Assembly (NCBI RefSeq): GCF_002443255.2
Contig: NW_019211460.1
Location: forward strand, 35,659,498-35,723,497
Length of the DNA: 64,000 nucleotides
Source: Varroa destructor
Lineage: Eukaryota > Arthropoda > Arachnida > Mesostigmata > Varroidae
Direction: 5' to 3'
Below, piece after piece: positions 27,513 to 40,100 of the stretch; the stretch's first letter is position 1; every line of letters begins with the position of its first letter. The translations under genes were made by a program, and so were the position numbers. The notes beneath the pieces were generated by a model. That model worked only from the letters and a program-made list of their open reading frames with translations. It was not told where the DNA came from and did no database searches.

Positions 27513-27538
27513 TGTCTTGAAGATGTGTTGGTCTGATT

Positions 27539-27934
27539 TTACTGCGTTTCTACTGCGAAGTGTGCAATCATCTCAAAAGTCAAATCGTTCCCCGTCGTCA
27601 AACAGCATTCTTCAGCTACGAACCTGTTATTACCGAACGGATTGACTTGTATTGCCACTACCCGTTCTTTGGTAAGTGGAATCGGTCGATCTGTCGACGA
27701 CGTCTCTGTGCCTGGAAGAGGATGAACCTTTCGTATCCACGTTCCCGTTCCCGTTCGCGTCCCTGCTTGCAGAAGCAGCCGATGGGTTGTAGAAGAGCAA
27801 CTACCCCATCTTTCCAAAGAGGAAGTGTCAATTTCGTCATGATCTGCAATCGAATGTCGATACGACCTCGCAAAAGGAAACTCATTTTCCACTACTATCG
27901 CTAGCACTACCCCCTGTTTATTGCAATCCTTGTT
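27539..27934. other. Region open in several frames at the left end of unit A
   Basis: About 130 codons are open on the minus strand, 114 codons on the plus strand (27560-27904), and a further minus frame (27658-27885) is open as well. The longest minus frame has no ATG until near its C-terminus; it can only be opened at a GTG, so it would have to be a spliced exon to be real. The hexamer repeat CCCGTT gives Arg-Ser or Gly-Thr dipeptide runs in two frames. No domain is recognised. The same arrangement recurs at 37154-37549. Confidence 0.3.
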
Positions 27935-30900
27935 CTAGTCCAGTGTAGCAATCAGTCAATATCTACGTCCTCCTAAAATCATGCTCGAATTATGATCGTC
28001 TTGTCAACGACACAGTCTACCACAAATTAGCTTATCTTTGACATACGATTGCCTATTACTACCTACGAAAAACGGCATTTACTATTTTTGAGCTACTTTA
28101 TATAAGGCTCTTATTGGGCATAGTTGACGCACAGATAAACCGTGTATGCAATATAGGCGTGCGGTAACGTCTTGTGAAAGATCTGCAGCGGTAGCTCAAC
28201 GACAGTAAAATCACCGCGATCCTGTTAGACTTCCGAAAGCTCTATTTGATAAAATAAACCAATCACCCATTATCAAGTAGAACCTTTGTGGACACACGTA
28301 TTATTCGATGTATATAATCGCCGGTTGGTTTTCTGTGTAAAGGCGGGGTGTACTCAAAACGCATTAGAATACACTATAGAATTTTGCATTATTCGTATTA
28401 GAAAAAATTGCATTTTTAGCTGGTTAATTTCTCTTCCTTGATAAGGTCAGTCGTGGGTCTTCATTATATAATAATATTAGCCATCAAGCCAACTCTTTGC
28501 CGCCAGGCTCATTCTTCGACTAGTATTCACGTTTATTCAGGCCGCAAACGAAAACGCTCTTTTGTTACAGCGTATGCTTGCAAGCTGGCGCAGTGTGAGT
28601 AGTGCGCGGCCGTTCATGTCCTGTTTGAAGTGCCTGACATATTCTATTCTACTTTTCGCGCACAAAGGGTCTCGATTTATCAAAAGATGCCCTTGTAAAA
28701 AGACTTCTGAACATCGATAGATGAACGTTCATTTTGATGAACAAAAATTCCTATTTTATATTAGCTGTGGTACTTCAAATTTATTTGGTGTACGACCCGC
28801 CATCTGCAGCTGTAGGCGATAATGTCAGCTGGAATAAACTTGGTACGTTTCGAGTTGTTCGATGTGCGGGATTACTTGCATCTGAAGACACTCCCGAATT
28901 GTTCATTCAGTGAAGGTAATCAATGATAAGCTTCCCTCCCGCGAGAGCCTTTCTTAGTTCTTTCCTGTGAAGTTTTTTTACATATATTTCTCAGTTTCTA
29001 AGGAACGCTATTCGGATAATCAAATCAATGCAAAGAGGCTGTCAGCTTGTTTATGAAAAGCAGATCTCCAGATGGTCTGTTACCGTTGAAAGGCAGAGGG
29101 TAGTGAATGCTGTCGGACAATACTGTTGCAGTTAAAAAAAACAAGATAATTGCTCAACGTTTTGGAACAGCAAAATTCAATGTAGTGCCTTTATATTTTA
29201 GAAAAAATCACGGGAATTATCTTTCTGTGTGCACTAATGTCGTAGTACAAATTTATCACTTATTTAATTTTTTCTTACTAATTCCTACTCGCGTACTTGT
29301 GGTAACGCTTATTTTCACTGTCCACTACGTTTCAGCACACTGTGAACTAAACAGTTCCTCTGGACTTTCTCCTCCATCATTCGCTTATTGCGGTATAGAA
29401 GCTTCTTGGAGGAAGCTTCCTTTCGGTGTAGAAGATTAGCGCAAGCGGCTTTTTAGAAGGAAAGGATCATATCCGTATCAATTAAATATTGGGTTAAACA
29501 GTTGTTATATTTTCATCAAATTCACAAATTTTTCTTAAATAGTTGCCAGTAATAGATATTCTCACTCGAATACTGTAATCCTTTTTGGGCGGAGATCCTC
29601 TTCGATTCTGAGCTGTGCAATAGCGAACAATTATTTTTTCTTGGTGACAAATCTGTGAAGAAATCAGTTTAACGTTAAGTTAATCAGTTGATAGTTCACA
29701 TAAACTATCCTCGACAAGATTTTGTATAGCGACAGCTGGTCTGTCCTTTGGTCGTCGACATTCAGTCGGTGCGTGGGGTAGCCAGCATTAGTGTTTTTAT
29801 GAGTACCCTATTGAGTGTAACCGAGTCCTCGTTGTCGCCAGGCAATAGTACAACCTTTCAGCCAATTCACTAGTCATTTAGCATCTTGAGACAATCTTCT
29901 TTAAATCTGAACATCTGCCCACGCCACAAAGATTTATCAACAGCCGCTTCGAAATTTTATAAGCAGCTGGTCTTTCCGAGATAAAATTTTTTTCCATAGA
30001 TGGCACAAATTACTTCAACTACTTCACATGGAGCTTAACGAAGCTCGTCTCTCCGAGACGACCCTTTCCGGGACTTAGCCTCCCCTGTTCAGGACGGACC
30101 ATACAAACTAATAGAAGACGCCAGGAGCTTTTCAATAGTAAGCTGCGCTAAGCACACACGAAAGGAACAGTGTAAACAGAAAGTATTTGAAAAAAAAAAG
30201 CGATCTACCAGTCAACGCTGAAGAATACGTACAAGCTAGTGTGAGTGTTAAGTAACTTTTATAGGATCTATTTAGCAAAATCGTAAAATTAAGGTCACCA
30301 TTAGTGTGACTAATTTAGCGATCTACTACATATCTCAAGCGTGATATATAGAATATAGCATGGGTTACGATTATAAGTCTGAACCTAGAACTATACCATA
30401 TCTTCAGAAGCTACAAGTTTGATACATCTAAACTAAGGCTATATGTAAATTGCGTTCAGTAACGAAGCAGTCGTGTTCAAATCCTAAACTTGTTCTTCCG
30501 TGCTCGCGATATATTCGTATTAGGAATAAACAACCGATTTGCAATATGTCGCTATTTCGCCTGAGCGCATACGCCGTAGTACGTTTTTATTGCCTAACGG
30601 CATGCCCGGGTACATTTTATATGGTGCAAATAGTCTTCAATGAATTAAGCAGATCTTATCGCCTTGCCCTAAGTGACAAACCAGCTGTTTCTATAGCAAT
30701 CGCTTACATACTAGACATATCAAAAACTCTACTAAATAAAACTATTATATCTATCATTATGATATATATATCTACGAAACGTATGTCAAGACAGGGTCAC
30801 CTGTGGTGTGTATACATATATTTAAGGCAATGACAACTCGTAGGGCAACACGTAACTGAAATCACTGAAGAACTCAATTAGGGCTCCGTTTAGCGAAGTC

Positions 30901-32546
30901 TCACCCCTTAGCTTTTTAAGAGATATAGAAAGTACTATAAAATATGGATGATCAAAACGCAGGCAGATTCTGATAAACTGTCTTAACAGCTTGATATAAG
31001 TATTAATTGCAGAACTGAAACTAAAATTTGAAACATTACTAGATAGTAACACATTATCCATCGACCTCGTTAGAAGGTTAAGTACCTCGAGAGAAAGTTA
31101 AGTAAACGACAGAGAGCGCGTGTATAAGAGCTGAGACAGGCACAGTTGTTAAAATAATTCGCTGACAAGTTCTTTCGCTCTCCATCTCCAAGTAGTGACA
31201 TGCCCAAATACCATTATCAGCTCTGAATATCGATCCGGCGACCTAATCTGTATATATGTACATTATGAAAAAAGAAAAATGAGCAAGACAAATCATTATC
31301 GACCCATTTGTAAGGTTGTCAGGGATAAAAAATGTAAAAGGGAAAATGTAATACCGGCCTAAATGCAACAGCAGAGCCGGCACCACAATGGAAAAAAGAA
31401 ATTACTGGCTATTCCTCAAAGGGGAATGACTGCTATGAGAACCGATTTTCTGGACAATCAGACATCTTTAAGATAAAAAATCATAGTGATAACAAAGCTG
31501 CCTCAATTACTGGTGGAAACATTTATCAAGTAGGAACCATTAGAACAGCTCATTTGATGTGACTCACTCGCGATACCCTTTCGGTGGCAAATACTGGGCT
31601 ATTGGCCCAATAATGAGGATTAAAAATCATAAAAGGACATTTATATTTTGTACTAGAGCAGACGCAGGAATAGATAGATACTAGCTATATGATTGCAATT
31701 AATCGTCACAGCATGGCTAGGCACAACTTTCTGTAATTAACTTGAATCTATACTTACTATATTGCCGGCTAAGTATACAGGTCGCTTCGGCACACAGTCA
31801 ATGTTTACAAGATTACGAGACGCGCTGATTGCGCTATCCAGTGGCATCCATCCGTCCATAGAATTCAACAATCCAAGCAATTCTATTCCTGGCGGAGCAG
31901 GAAGTTAAGTATAACGAGTATAAATTACGTATATAAAAAATCTACTTGATAACTCCAATAAATAAAGAGGAAAAGTAATAAGAGAAAAATATAATCAACA
32001 TCTGGAGAAATAATTAAAATTTGTCACGGCTAGGCCTTAGACAGTGTACACGAGCGCAATCACAAGGTTAGATAACTAACTCCCAAACACTAATTTAGGC
32101 TTGAAAAGAACAGGCCTACGGCACAACAGTACTCGTTCGTTGATGAGATGTTTATCGTGCAAGAGCCCCAAAAAGTTACTTCGACAACCTTAAACGAACC
32201 TTTAAGGGATCTACCTCATACACCGCGGCCGAAGCAACGACCACTGCAATAGCCTCGTATCGCTGGAGCTAACGTCAATATTAGTCCCTCGACGAGCAAT
32301 GACTTTCGTAATTTTTTTCAGAGCATGTATTATACAATATATATGGTTAAAAACACCAACATGGCGGCATGTTCATGAGGACGGTATTCCAATAAAAGGC
32401 AGGTGCGTTGAAGGTTGCAGTTTGTTGCGTGGCTTCCAATTATCTTCACTTGAACTCGTTTAGGCTTCCTCTTTAAAAGCCTTTAAAGGGATTCCATCCA
32501 AACTTCTTTTGAATTTTGAATCAAATTGAAGTGAAAAAGCAGATGG

Positions 32547-32950
32547 ATGTACATTATGTTGCGTAGCGGCAAAACAGCTTCTGGCATTGCCGCCGCTCTA
32601 CCTGTTCATTCCTATACGCCGTCTTCTTTTCCGCACAATTTCTATCTGCTCTTCTGTAGCCTTTTTCCGTTGACGCTTTTGCTACTGCTGGCACTACTGC
32701 AGCTACCGCGATGCCAGCCGCTTTTCGAGGCAGCATTAGCTGAGGCTGAGACAGGGCCGTCGGTAGCGGTGGCGGTTAAGTTTCGAACAACGAACAGCAA
32801 TCAGTCGGAGGTTGATTGGGGTTTAGGGTGAAAAAAGCTGGGAGAAAGAGCAGGCGGAAAGGTTGAGTGACGGCCAAACAGAAGTCTAATCAGGGGCGAC
32901 GTACAAAGGAGTGGACCTACAAGCTAAAGAAACGGCCCAAATCACCACAC
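32547..32950. other. GC-richer patch in unit A with a hydrophobic small open frame
   Basis: A 94-codon ATG frame at 32547-32831 has a leucine-rich hydrophobic stretch at about residues 32-54 that could pass for a membrane anchor. An opposite frame (32554-32736) is also open. CTG/GCC-rich DNA gives leucine and alanine runs readily, so I rate it unlikely to be a gene. The copy in the second unit A starts at 42162. Confidence 0.2.
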
Positions 32951-35780
32951 ACTAAACAGCCACTTGTATTCTACCACTACTGCTGAGGGATCAAGGAGTT
33001 GAACCATCGAAAAACTGCTCAACAACAGTAACAATGAAACGAAGAATGATTACATTTCAAAGTTGAACCGCAGCTGTGACATCTTCGCTCCCAGGCCCTC
33101 ATAATGCCGCCAGCCATGGGTTACAGTTTATATGGACGCGCTAAAACGGAGTAATCGAACGAGCAAAAATTATTAAACAAGTAAAAGGCATATATGAGGA
33201 AATACGACGATTGATGCTGTTTATTGCGATGATTTCTGTATGTTTAATTTGCTCACGAATATCTCTAAATAGGGAAGCTTTGTCTCACGCATCTATCATC
33301 ATAATGCTTGAGAAAATTTAAAAATAAGTGCACCTAATGACAAGCAGCAACGCCTACTGCGAACGTTCACCACATGATTTGTGTAAGCTTACCGTTGGCG
33401 TTTGTTCCCAGTAGTTGATTGTTTTAGGAAAGGATATCGCGCCTATCCTTCACAGGATCGACTGCACATAAACGATATTGATGTGCTGCGGGACAGTGAT
33501 CAACTGAATTATTATTATTAGTTAATTAATTAAATTGAACGCCAACGATAAAAGACCACGTCTAAATTTCAATACATTCAAGACTTGTTACTGTTCGAAG
33601 ATCAAGTTAATGAGAACTTGGATAGAAGACTTCTGCGAGATACTAATTAACATGCATTAAAAACAGGGCCAGCAATTGTATTTCCTCCAAATAACGTAAT
33701 CGGGCGTATTCAATATGGGGTAACGAGTATCAACCAATACAAAGGAAGCAGCTATTTTTTTTTGCCAAAAACAGGAAAGCAGTTTCTCTAAAAGCGACAG
33801 TTATTCCGATAACGGTCGGATTACTGGCATATAGGACGAATGTTCTGGTTGTGTGCAGTAGTAAATTTAGGTAAGCCATTTGCAGTAGGATGGGCCGAGA
33901 CATGGCCAGATACACGATCGCTTGGATTTTCCTCCCGTTAATGTGGTTAAAGTCAACCAGACAGGTAATGTTACATATTCGCGAAAGCCTACAATTATAA
34001 AATTAGAAGTCTTACCTCTTCGCAGCCCGGGCAGCCTTGTCGTAGATCTAGAAAATCGAATACGCTGCCACCTGCTTAATCAGGATGATGCTATTCAACC
34101 TATGAACGAAAAGCTGCATTTGTGCAATGCGCAAAGCCGATTGAGTAAACCTACTCAAGAATACGAAAATTTGTGTCGATGTTGAAAAATTTCTCGGCAG
34201 CCAGCCCAACTGTTGAAGAAAGGGCTAATCAACTGGCGAAAGAGTTCTTATATTCGCAGGCATCACTTCAATACCTCGTTATCGACGAGATAATGTAAAC
34301 GAAGATGGAAACAAGCAAAAATCACAGGAATCTGGTAAATTTATTCCGACTTCATCATGGTCACATCGGCGTTAGTTTCCATTAAGCAGTCCCCTTCGCA
34401 ACACTCGTTACAAGCGTCTTCTAAAACTTGGCGTACTAGAAACTCAACAATCGTAGCTGTTAACTTTTATAGGTCGCCGATGCATGTAGGAACTGAGTCT
34501 TGGCCTTTAGCAATATCGGTTGCTATTAGTAAGAAGGTAAAAATCAATGTAAACAATATACGTATAGTGCAATGGATGTATAGGCTCACACGACAACCTG
34601 AAGGTTTGTCCAACTGAGGTTGTCCTAAGTGTACCGACAAAAAATATTCTAGTAAAGCTTTTTTCGCTGATAATACTTTGCGCAGTTGCGTTTAATATTA
34701 AAAAAAAAAAAGAATACCAAATACGATTAGGTAACTAATAGGAAAATTGGAACGACGCCGAAGTAGGCTTCATGGAAGTTGATGAAGACGCATAAGGTAT
34801 TACGTGAACAACCTGAAGCCATCCAGTGAAACAGCTATATTTTATATCTCAGATTTACATATGTGCGGAGGTATAAGCAATGAACCAGAAGTAGCAGTAC
34901 AAGTATTTTTAGCAAAAATCCAGACAATTCATGAGCATTGAATAGTGATGTTATCTTCTGCATAATCTTATTATCGGCGCAATGATTTGGGCAACTAAAG
35001 CTCTGAGTGGAAAAAGCTGGAAGTTGAAAGCTCAAACCCCGGCAGTGATATCGATTATACAACAACTGTGATTAAAGAATGTAGGTACGACCTGCTCAAT
35101 TTAACCATATATATCTCTAAACGGGTTACGTTTTTTTGTGTGTTTATTTCGAAGGCGGAAAGTTATTCGGGCTGACTACCATAGGAAGATAACGGTAGCA
35201 TTAGTAAATATCACCCGACCATCAGTTCATGGCCTACTGTGAATAACGGTTGCTTAATTGTGAAGTTAACTGAATTCGACTAATGAAGTACTGAGTCATT
35301 CGCAGTACTCTCAGCAGCAGTCACAAAGTCGAAATCCTAACGGCTAGACAGGTAAATGATCTTTTTTTGACAGTGAATACCTTATCAGTTAAGGTAATAA
35401 TGTACCGTAATAACTTGCTCTCTATATTTACATATATAGGGCATAATTTAAGCGATTGATATGGATGAATCATGCTACGGTTACAGAATGGCCGGCATAC
35501 ATAATGGCTTTATTTCTGCCTATCGTACATTTTATTGCTGGAGTTCGGCAATTAGAGGAAGGAACATTTGTCGAAGCAGTAATAACCCTGATAATGTCCT
35601 GCGGTTCCGTGCTCGGTATTCCCTATTATCCAAGACAGTAAGCCTTTGGCTAAGCAGTATCTATAATCCGGGATCCAAAGTAGCTCTAAATATAGCAGAT
35701 ATGCACCGCAGTTGTATTCTTCGTTGGTATAAATCCCTTGGTAATAGCATGCTAGGTGCCATATTTTTTTTTATGTGCTC

Positions 35781-35824
35781 AACAAAAAAGGTTAGGCTTA
35801 CAAACAAAAAAGGTGCTAGGCTTA
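35781..35824. repeat. Imperfect 20-22 bp tandem duplication
   Basis: The units at 35781-35800 and 35803-35824 both begin AACAAAAAAGGT and end TAGGCTTA, differing by a two-base insertion (GC) in the second. It looks like a small replication-slippage duplication. It recurs in the second copy of A, 9,615 bases later. Confidence 0.8.
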
Positions 35825-36912
35825 AGCTGCCAGCTCGTTGTATCTGTTGCTTCTACTAGCAATATCATTCTGTGGCAATCTCTTTAATTTGAGTTGATCA
35901 GGCCCACTTGGTCAGGAACCATCTTTAAGGACCTCGAGTTCCGCTTTTACCGACAGATCTGAAAACGAATAGTTCGAGAATTGGGCGTACAATTAGATTA
36001 CCTGAGATGGCAGGAATCAGTACGTAAAGTGATGAAACAACTCAAAAATATGGCTGTTTTTATTGTTCTCGAATTGATGCCCTATAGACAAAGAAAAAAA
36101 CAACAAAACATTCACTTGAAACAAACGCTAAAAGCTCCGTCCAGCACGTACCGCTTTAAATGGGTTCAGTTTATTGTGGCCAGCAAACATCTCTGGATAC
36201 GATCAAATCGCTCTCAAGGCTTTCACCCCAAACCGTCCCCTTTTCCGACGAGGCTTGCATACGGTTCGCAGTACCTATAGCAGTATTATATTGTGTTTGT
36301 GGACAAAAGTTTCTTATCGTAATTCTCAGCAAAGCTTTTCAGCTCGATACTCGGTTATTATACTTTACGCACGTCTTTAGCGCTAACGTTGTGGAAAAAA
36401 AGGTGCTATTTCATCTTTTTTTACTAGTTATTTTTATTAATTAGTTTGCCCACTTCCAGGCTCGATTATGAAAGAGCTCAAATATGACTCATATAACGAA
36501 TGCTACACTCAGTAAAGTTTGAGCCATTCTTTGCCCTGAAGCGGAAAATTAGCTTAGCCTTAGAGCACTGCTGTGCCGGTATCACTGTGATACTTCTCGT
36601 TCTGGCAACAAAACGGTGCTAACATATTCACAACTGAACGAGACATTTCCAGTAAAGAAAATCATCTGAGGCAACACTTTCGGCATGGAAGTTGCATTGG
36701 CATTCGTTGCTGAATTATTGGTGGCATAGTTGTCGTCATTTGGCATCTTCTGTCACCTCTTCTAGACTGAGAACGTCATGCTCTCTAACCGTTGTACCGA
36801 GTCAACAAAACGTCTCTTTGTCATTGTGCTCAGCGATTCGTGCTTAGCCAAACGATAAGCTACGAATATTAGTGAACTGCCATCTTGTCATAAACGACTA
36901 TAGCGCCATCTA

Positions 36913-37127
36913 AAGTTAGCGAGGAGGAGGAGGAGGAGGAGGAGGAGGAGGAGGGTGAAAAGCCCATTGGACTTTGCGGTACGGCGATGACTCATCGGTC
37001 TGCGTGTATGTGCCATTGTATGATGGGCTATGACCTTGGAATTTGATCAAAATTGCCAAAGTCACGATCGTCGTATGGGCATAAAAAGTGACTCGATTTA
37101 AATTCGTTTATTGCCATCTTGAGCAGT
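36913..37127. repeat. Segment S, first copy (215 bp, with GGA microsatellite)
   Basis: It begins AAGTTAGCG, contains a pure GGA tract at about 36921-36955 (35 bases), and ends TTGAGCAGT. The same segment recurs at 48428-48672 with a longer tract. Outside the tract the two copies appear identical. Here it is flanked by unit A on both sides; in the second copy it is flanked by unit B on both sides. The natural context, A then S then B, can be read from the A-S join here and the S-B join at 48672. Confidence 0.95.
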
Positions 37128-40100
37128 TGTCTTGAAGATGTGTTGGTCTGATTTTACTGCGTTTCTACTGCGAAGTGTGCAATCATCTCAAAAGTCAAAT
37201 CGTTCCCCGTCGTCAAACAGCATTCTTCAGCTACGAACCTGTTATTACCGAACGGATTGACTTGTATTGCCACTACCCGTTCTTTGGTAAGTGGAATCGG
37301 TCGATCTGTCGACGACGTCTCTGTGCCTGGAAGAGGATGAACCTTTCGTATCCACGTTCCCGTTCCCGTTCGCGTCCCTGCTTGCAGAAGCAGCCGATGG
37401 GTTGTAGAAGAGCAACTACCCCATCTTTCCAAAGAGGAAGTGTCAATTTCGTCATGATCTGCAATCGAATGTCGATACGACCTCGCAAAAGGAAACTCAT
37501 TTTCCACTACTATCGCTAGCACTACCCCCTGTTTATTGCAATCCTTGTTCTAGTCCAGTGTAGCAATCAGTCAATATCTACGTCCTCCTAAAATCATGCT
37601 CGAATTATGATCGTCTTGTCAACGACACAGTCTACCACAAATTAGCTTATCTTTGACATACGATTGCCTATTACTACCTACGAAAAACGGCATTTACTAT
37701 TTTTGAGCTACTTTATATAAGGCTCTTATTGGGCATAGTTGACGCACAGATAAACCGTGTATGCAATATAGGCGTGCGGTAACGTCTTGTGAAAGATCTG
37801 CAGCGGTAGCTCAACGACAGTAAAATCACCGCGATCCTGTTAGACTTCCGAAAGCTCTATTTGATAAAATAAACCAATCACCCATTATCAAGTAGAACCT
37901 TTGTGGACACACGTATTATTCGATGTATATAATCGCCGGTTGGTTTTCTGTGTAAAGGCGGGGTGTACTCAAAACGCATTAGAATACACTATAGAATTTT
38001 GCATTATTCGTATTAGAAAAAATTGCATTTTTAGCTGGTTAATTTCTCTTCCTTGATAAGGTCAGTCGTGGGTCTTCATTATATAATAATATTAGCCATC
38101 AAGCCAACTCTTTGCCGCCAGGCTCATTCTTCGACTAGTATTCACGTTTATTCAGGCCGCAAACGAAAACGCTCTTTTGTTACAGCGTATGCTTGCAAGC
38201 TGGCGCAGTGTGAGTAGTGCGCGGCCGTTCATGTCCTGTTTGAAGTGCCTGACATATTCTATTCTACTTTTCGCGCACAAAGGGTCTCGATTTATCAAAA
38301 GATGCCCTTGTAAAAAGACTTCTGAACATCGATAGATGAACGTTCATTTTGATGAACAAAAATTCCTATTTTATATTAGCTGTGGTACTTCAAATTTATT
38401 TGGTGTACGACCCGCCATCTGCAGCTGTAGGCGATAATGTCAGCTGGAATAAACTTGGTACGTTTCGAGTTGTTCGATGTGCGGGATTACTTGCATCTGA
38501 AGACACTCCCGAATTGTTCATTCAGTGAAGGTAATCAATGATAAGCTTCCCTCCCGCGAGAGCCTTTCTTAGTTCTTTCCTGTGAAGTTTTTTTACATAT
38601 ATTTCTCAGTTTCTAAGGAACGCTATTCGGATAATCAAATCAATGCAAAGAGGCTGTCAGCTTGTTTATGAAAAGCAGATCTCCAGATGGTCTGTTACCG
38701 TTGAAAGGCAGAGGGTAGTGAATGCTGTCGGACAATACTGTTGCAGTTAAAAAAAACAAGATAATTGCTCAACGTTTTGGAACAGCAAAATTCAATGTAG
38801 TGCCTTTATATTTTAGAAAAAATCACGGGAATTATCTTTCTGTGTGCACTAATGTCGTAGTACAAATTTATCACTTATTTAATTTTTTCTTACTAATTCC
38901 TACTCGCGTACTTGTGGTAACGCTTATTTTCACTGTCCACTACGTTTCAGCACACTGTGAACTAAACAGTTCCTCTGGACTTTCTCCTCCATCATTCGCT
39001 TATTGCGGTATAGAAGCTTCTTGGAGGAAGCTTCCTTTCGGTGTAGAAGATTAGCGCAAGCGGCTTTTTAGAAGGAAAGGATCATATCCGTATCAATTAA
39101 ATATTGGGTTAAACAGTTGTTATATTTTCATCAAATTCACAAATTTTTCTTAAATAGTTGCCAGTAATAGATATTCTCACTCGAATACTGTAATCCTTTT
39201 TGGGCGGAGATCCTCTTCGATTCTGAGCTGTGCAATAGCGAACAATTATTTTTTCTTGGTGACAAATCTGTGAAGAAATCAGTTTAACGTTAAGTTAATC
39301 AGTTGATAGTTCACATAAACTATCCTCGACAAGATTTTGTATAGCGACAGCTGGTCTGTCCTTTGGTCGTCGACATTCAGTCGGTGCGTGGGGTAGCCAG
39401 CATTAGTGTTTTTATGAGTACCCTATTGAGTGTAACCGAGTCCTCGTTGTCGCCAGGCAATAGTACAACCTTTCAGCCAATTCACTAGTCATTTAGCATC
39501 TTGAGACAATCTTCTTTAAATCTGAACATCTGCCCACGCCACAAAGATTTATCAACAGCCGCTTCGAAATTTTATAAGCAGCTGGTCTTTCCGAGATAAA
39601 ATTTTTTTCCATAGATGGCACAAATTACTTCAACTACTTCACATGGAGCTTAACGAAGCTCGTCTCTCCGAGACGACCCTTTCCGGGACTTAGCCTCCCC
39701 TGTTCAGGACGGACCATACAAACTAATAGAAGACGCCAGGAGCTTTTCAATAGTAAGCTGCGCTAAGCACACACGAAAGGAACAGTGTAAACAGAAAGTA
39801 TTTGAAAAAAAAAAGCGATCTACCAGTCAACGCTGAAGAATACGTACAAGCTAGTGTGAGTGTTAAGTAACTTTTATAGGATCTATTTAGCAAAATCGTA
39901 AAATTAAGGTCACCATTAGTGTGACTAATTTAGCGATCTACTACATATCTCAAGCGTGATATATAGAATATAGCATGGGTTACGATTATAAGTCTGAACC
40001 TAGAACTATACCATATCTTCAGAAGCTACAAGTTTGATACATCTAAACTAAGGCTATATGTAAATTGCGTTCAGTAACGAAGCAGTCGTGTTCAAATCCT

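Larger units (their letters stand above)
27513..36912. repeat. Unit A, first copy (9,400 bp direct duplication)
   Basis: This segment recurs at 37128-46527 with a constant offset of 9,615 bases from its first to its last base. All stretches and open frames I compared were identical, including homopolymers. The content is AT-rich and non-coding. It has open frames of up to 132 codons with no recognised domain, a CCCGTT hexamer repeat at 27740-27762, an imperfect tandem repeat at 35781-35824, and a GC-richer patch at about 32,540-32,950. The last base joins directly to segment S, which carries the GGA repeat. The identity and blunt edges suggest an assembly duplication rather than an old genomic one. 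Confidence 0.95.

Noticed and set aside
27539..27907. A 122-residue minus-strand protein starting at 27907
   Set aside because: The start codon is GTG. In an animal gene this would not normally initiate translation, so it cannot be called as a complete gene; only an exon remains possible.
32995..33005. A tRNA B-box-like sequence on the minus strand (GGTTCAACTCC)
   Set aside because: Only two of the five T-stem pairs form, no A box or acceptor stem is found at the right distance, and there is no anticodon arm. The same holds for its copy 9,615 bases later.
35461..35859. A 132-codon frame containing NNPDN followed by an Arg-Phe-Arg stretch, faintly like the end of formylglycine-generating-enzyme domains
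   Set aside because: The match covers only a few residues. The rest of the domain is missing and another frame overlaps it. It is treated as chance.
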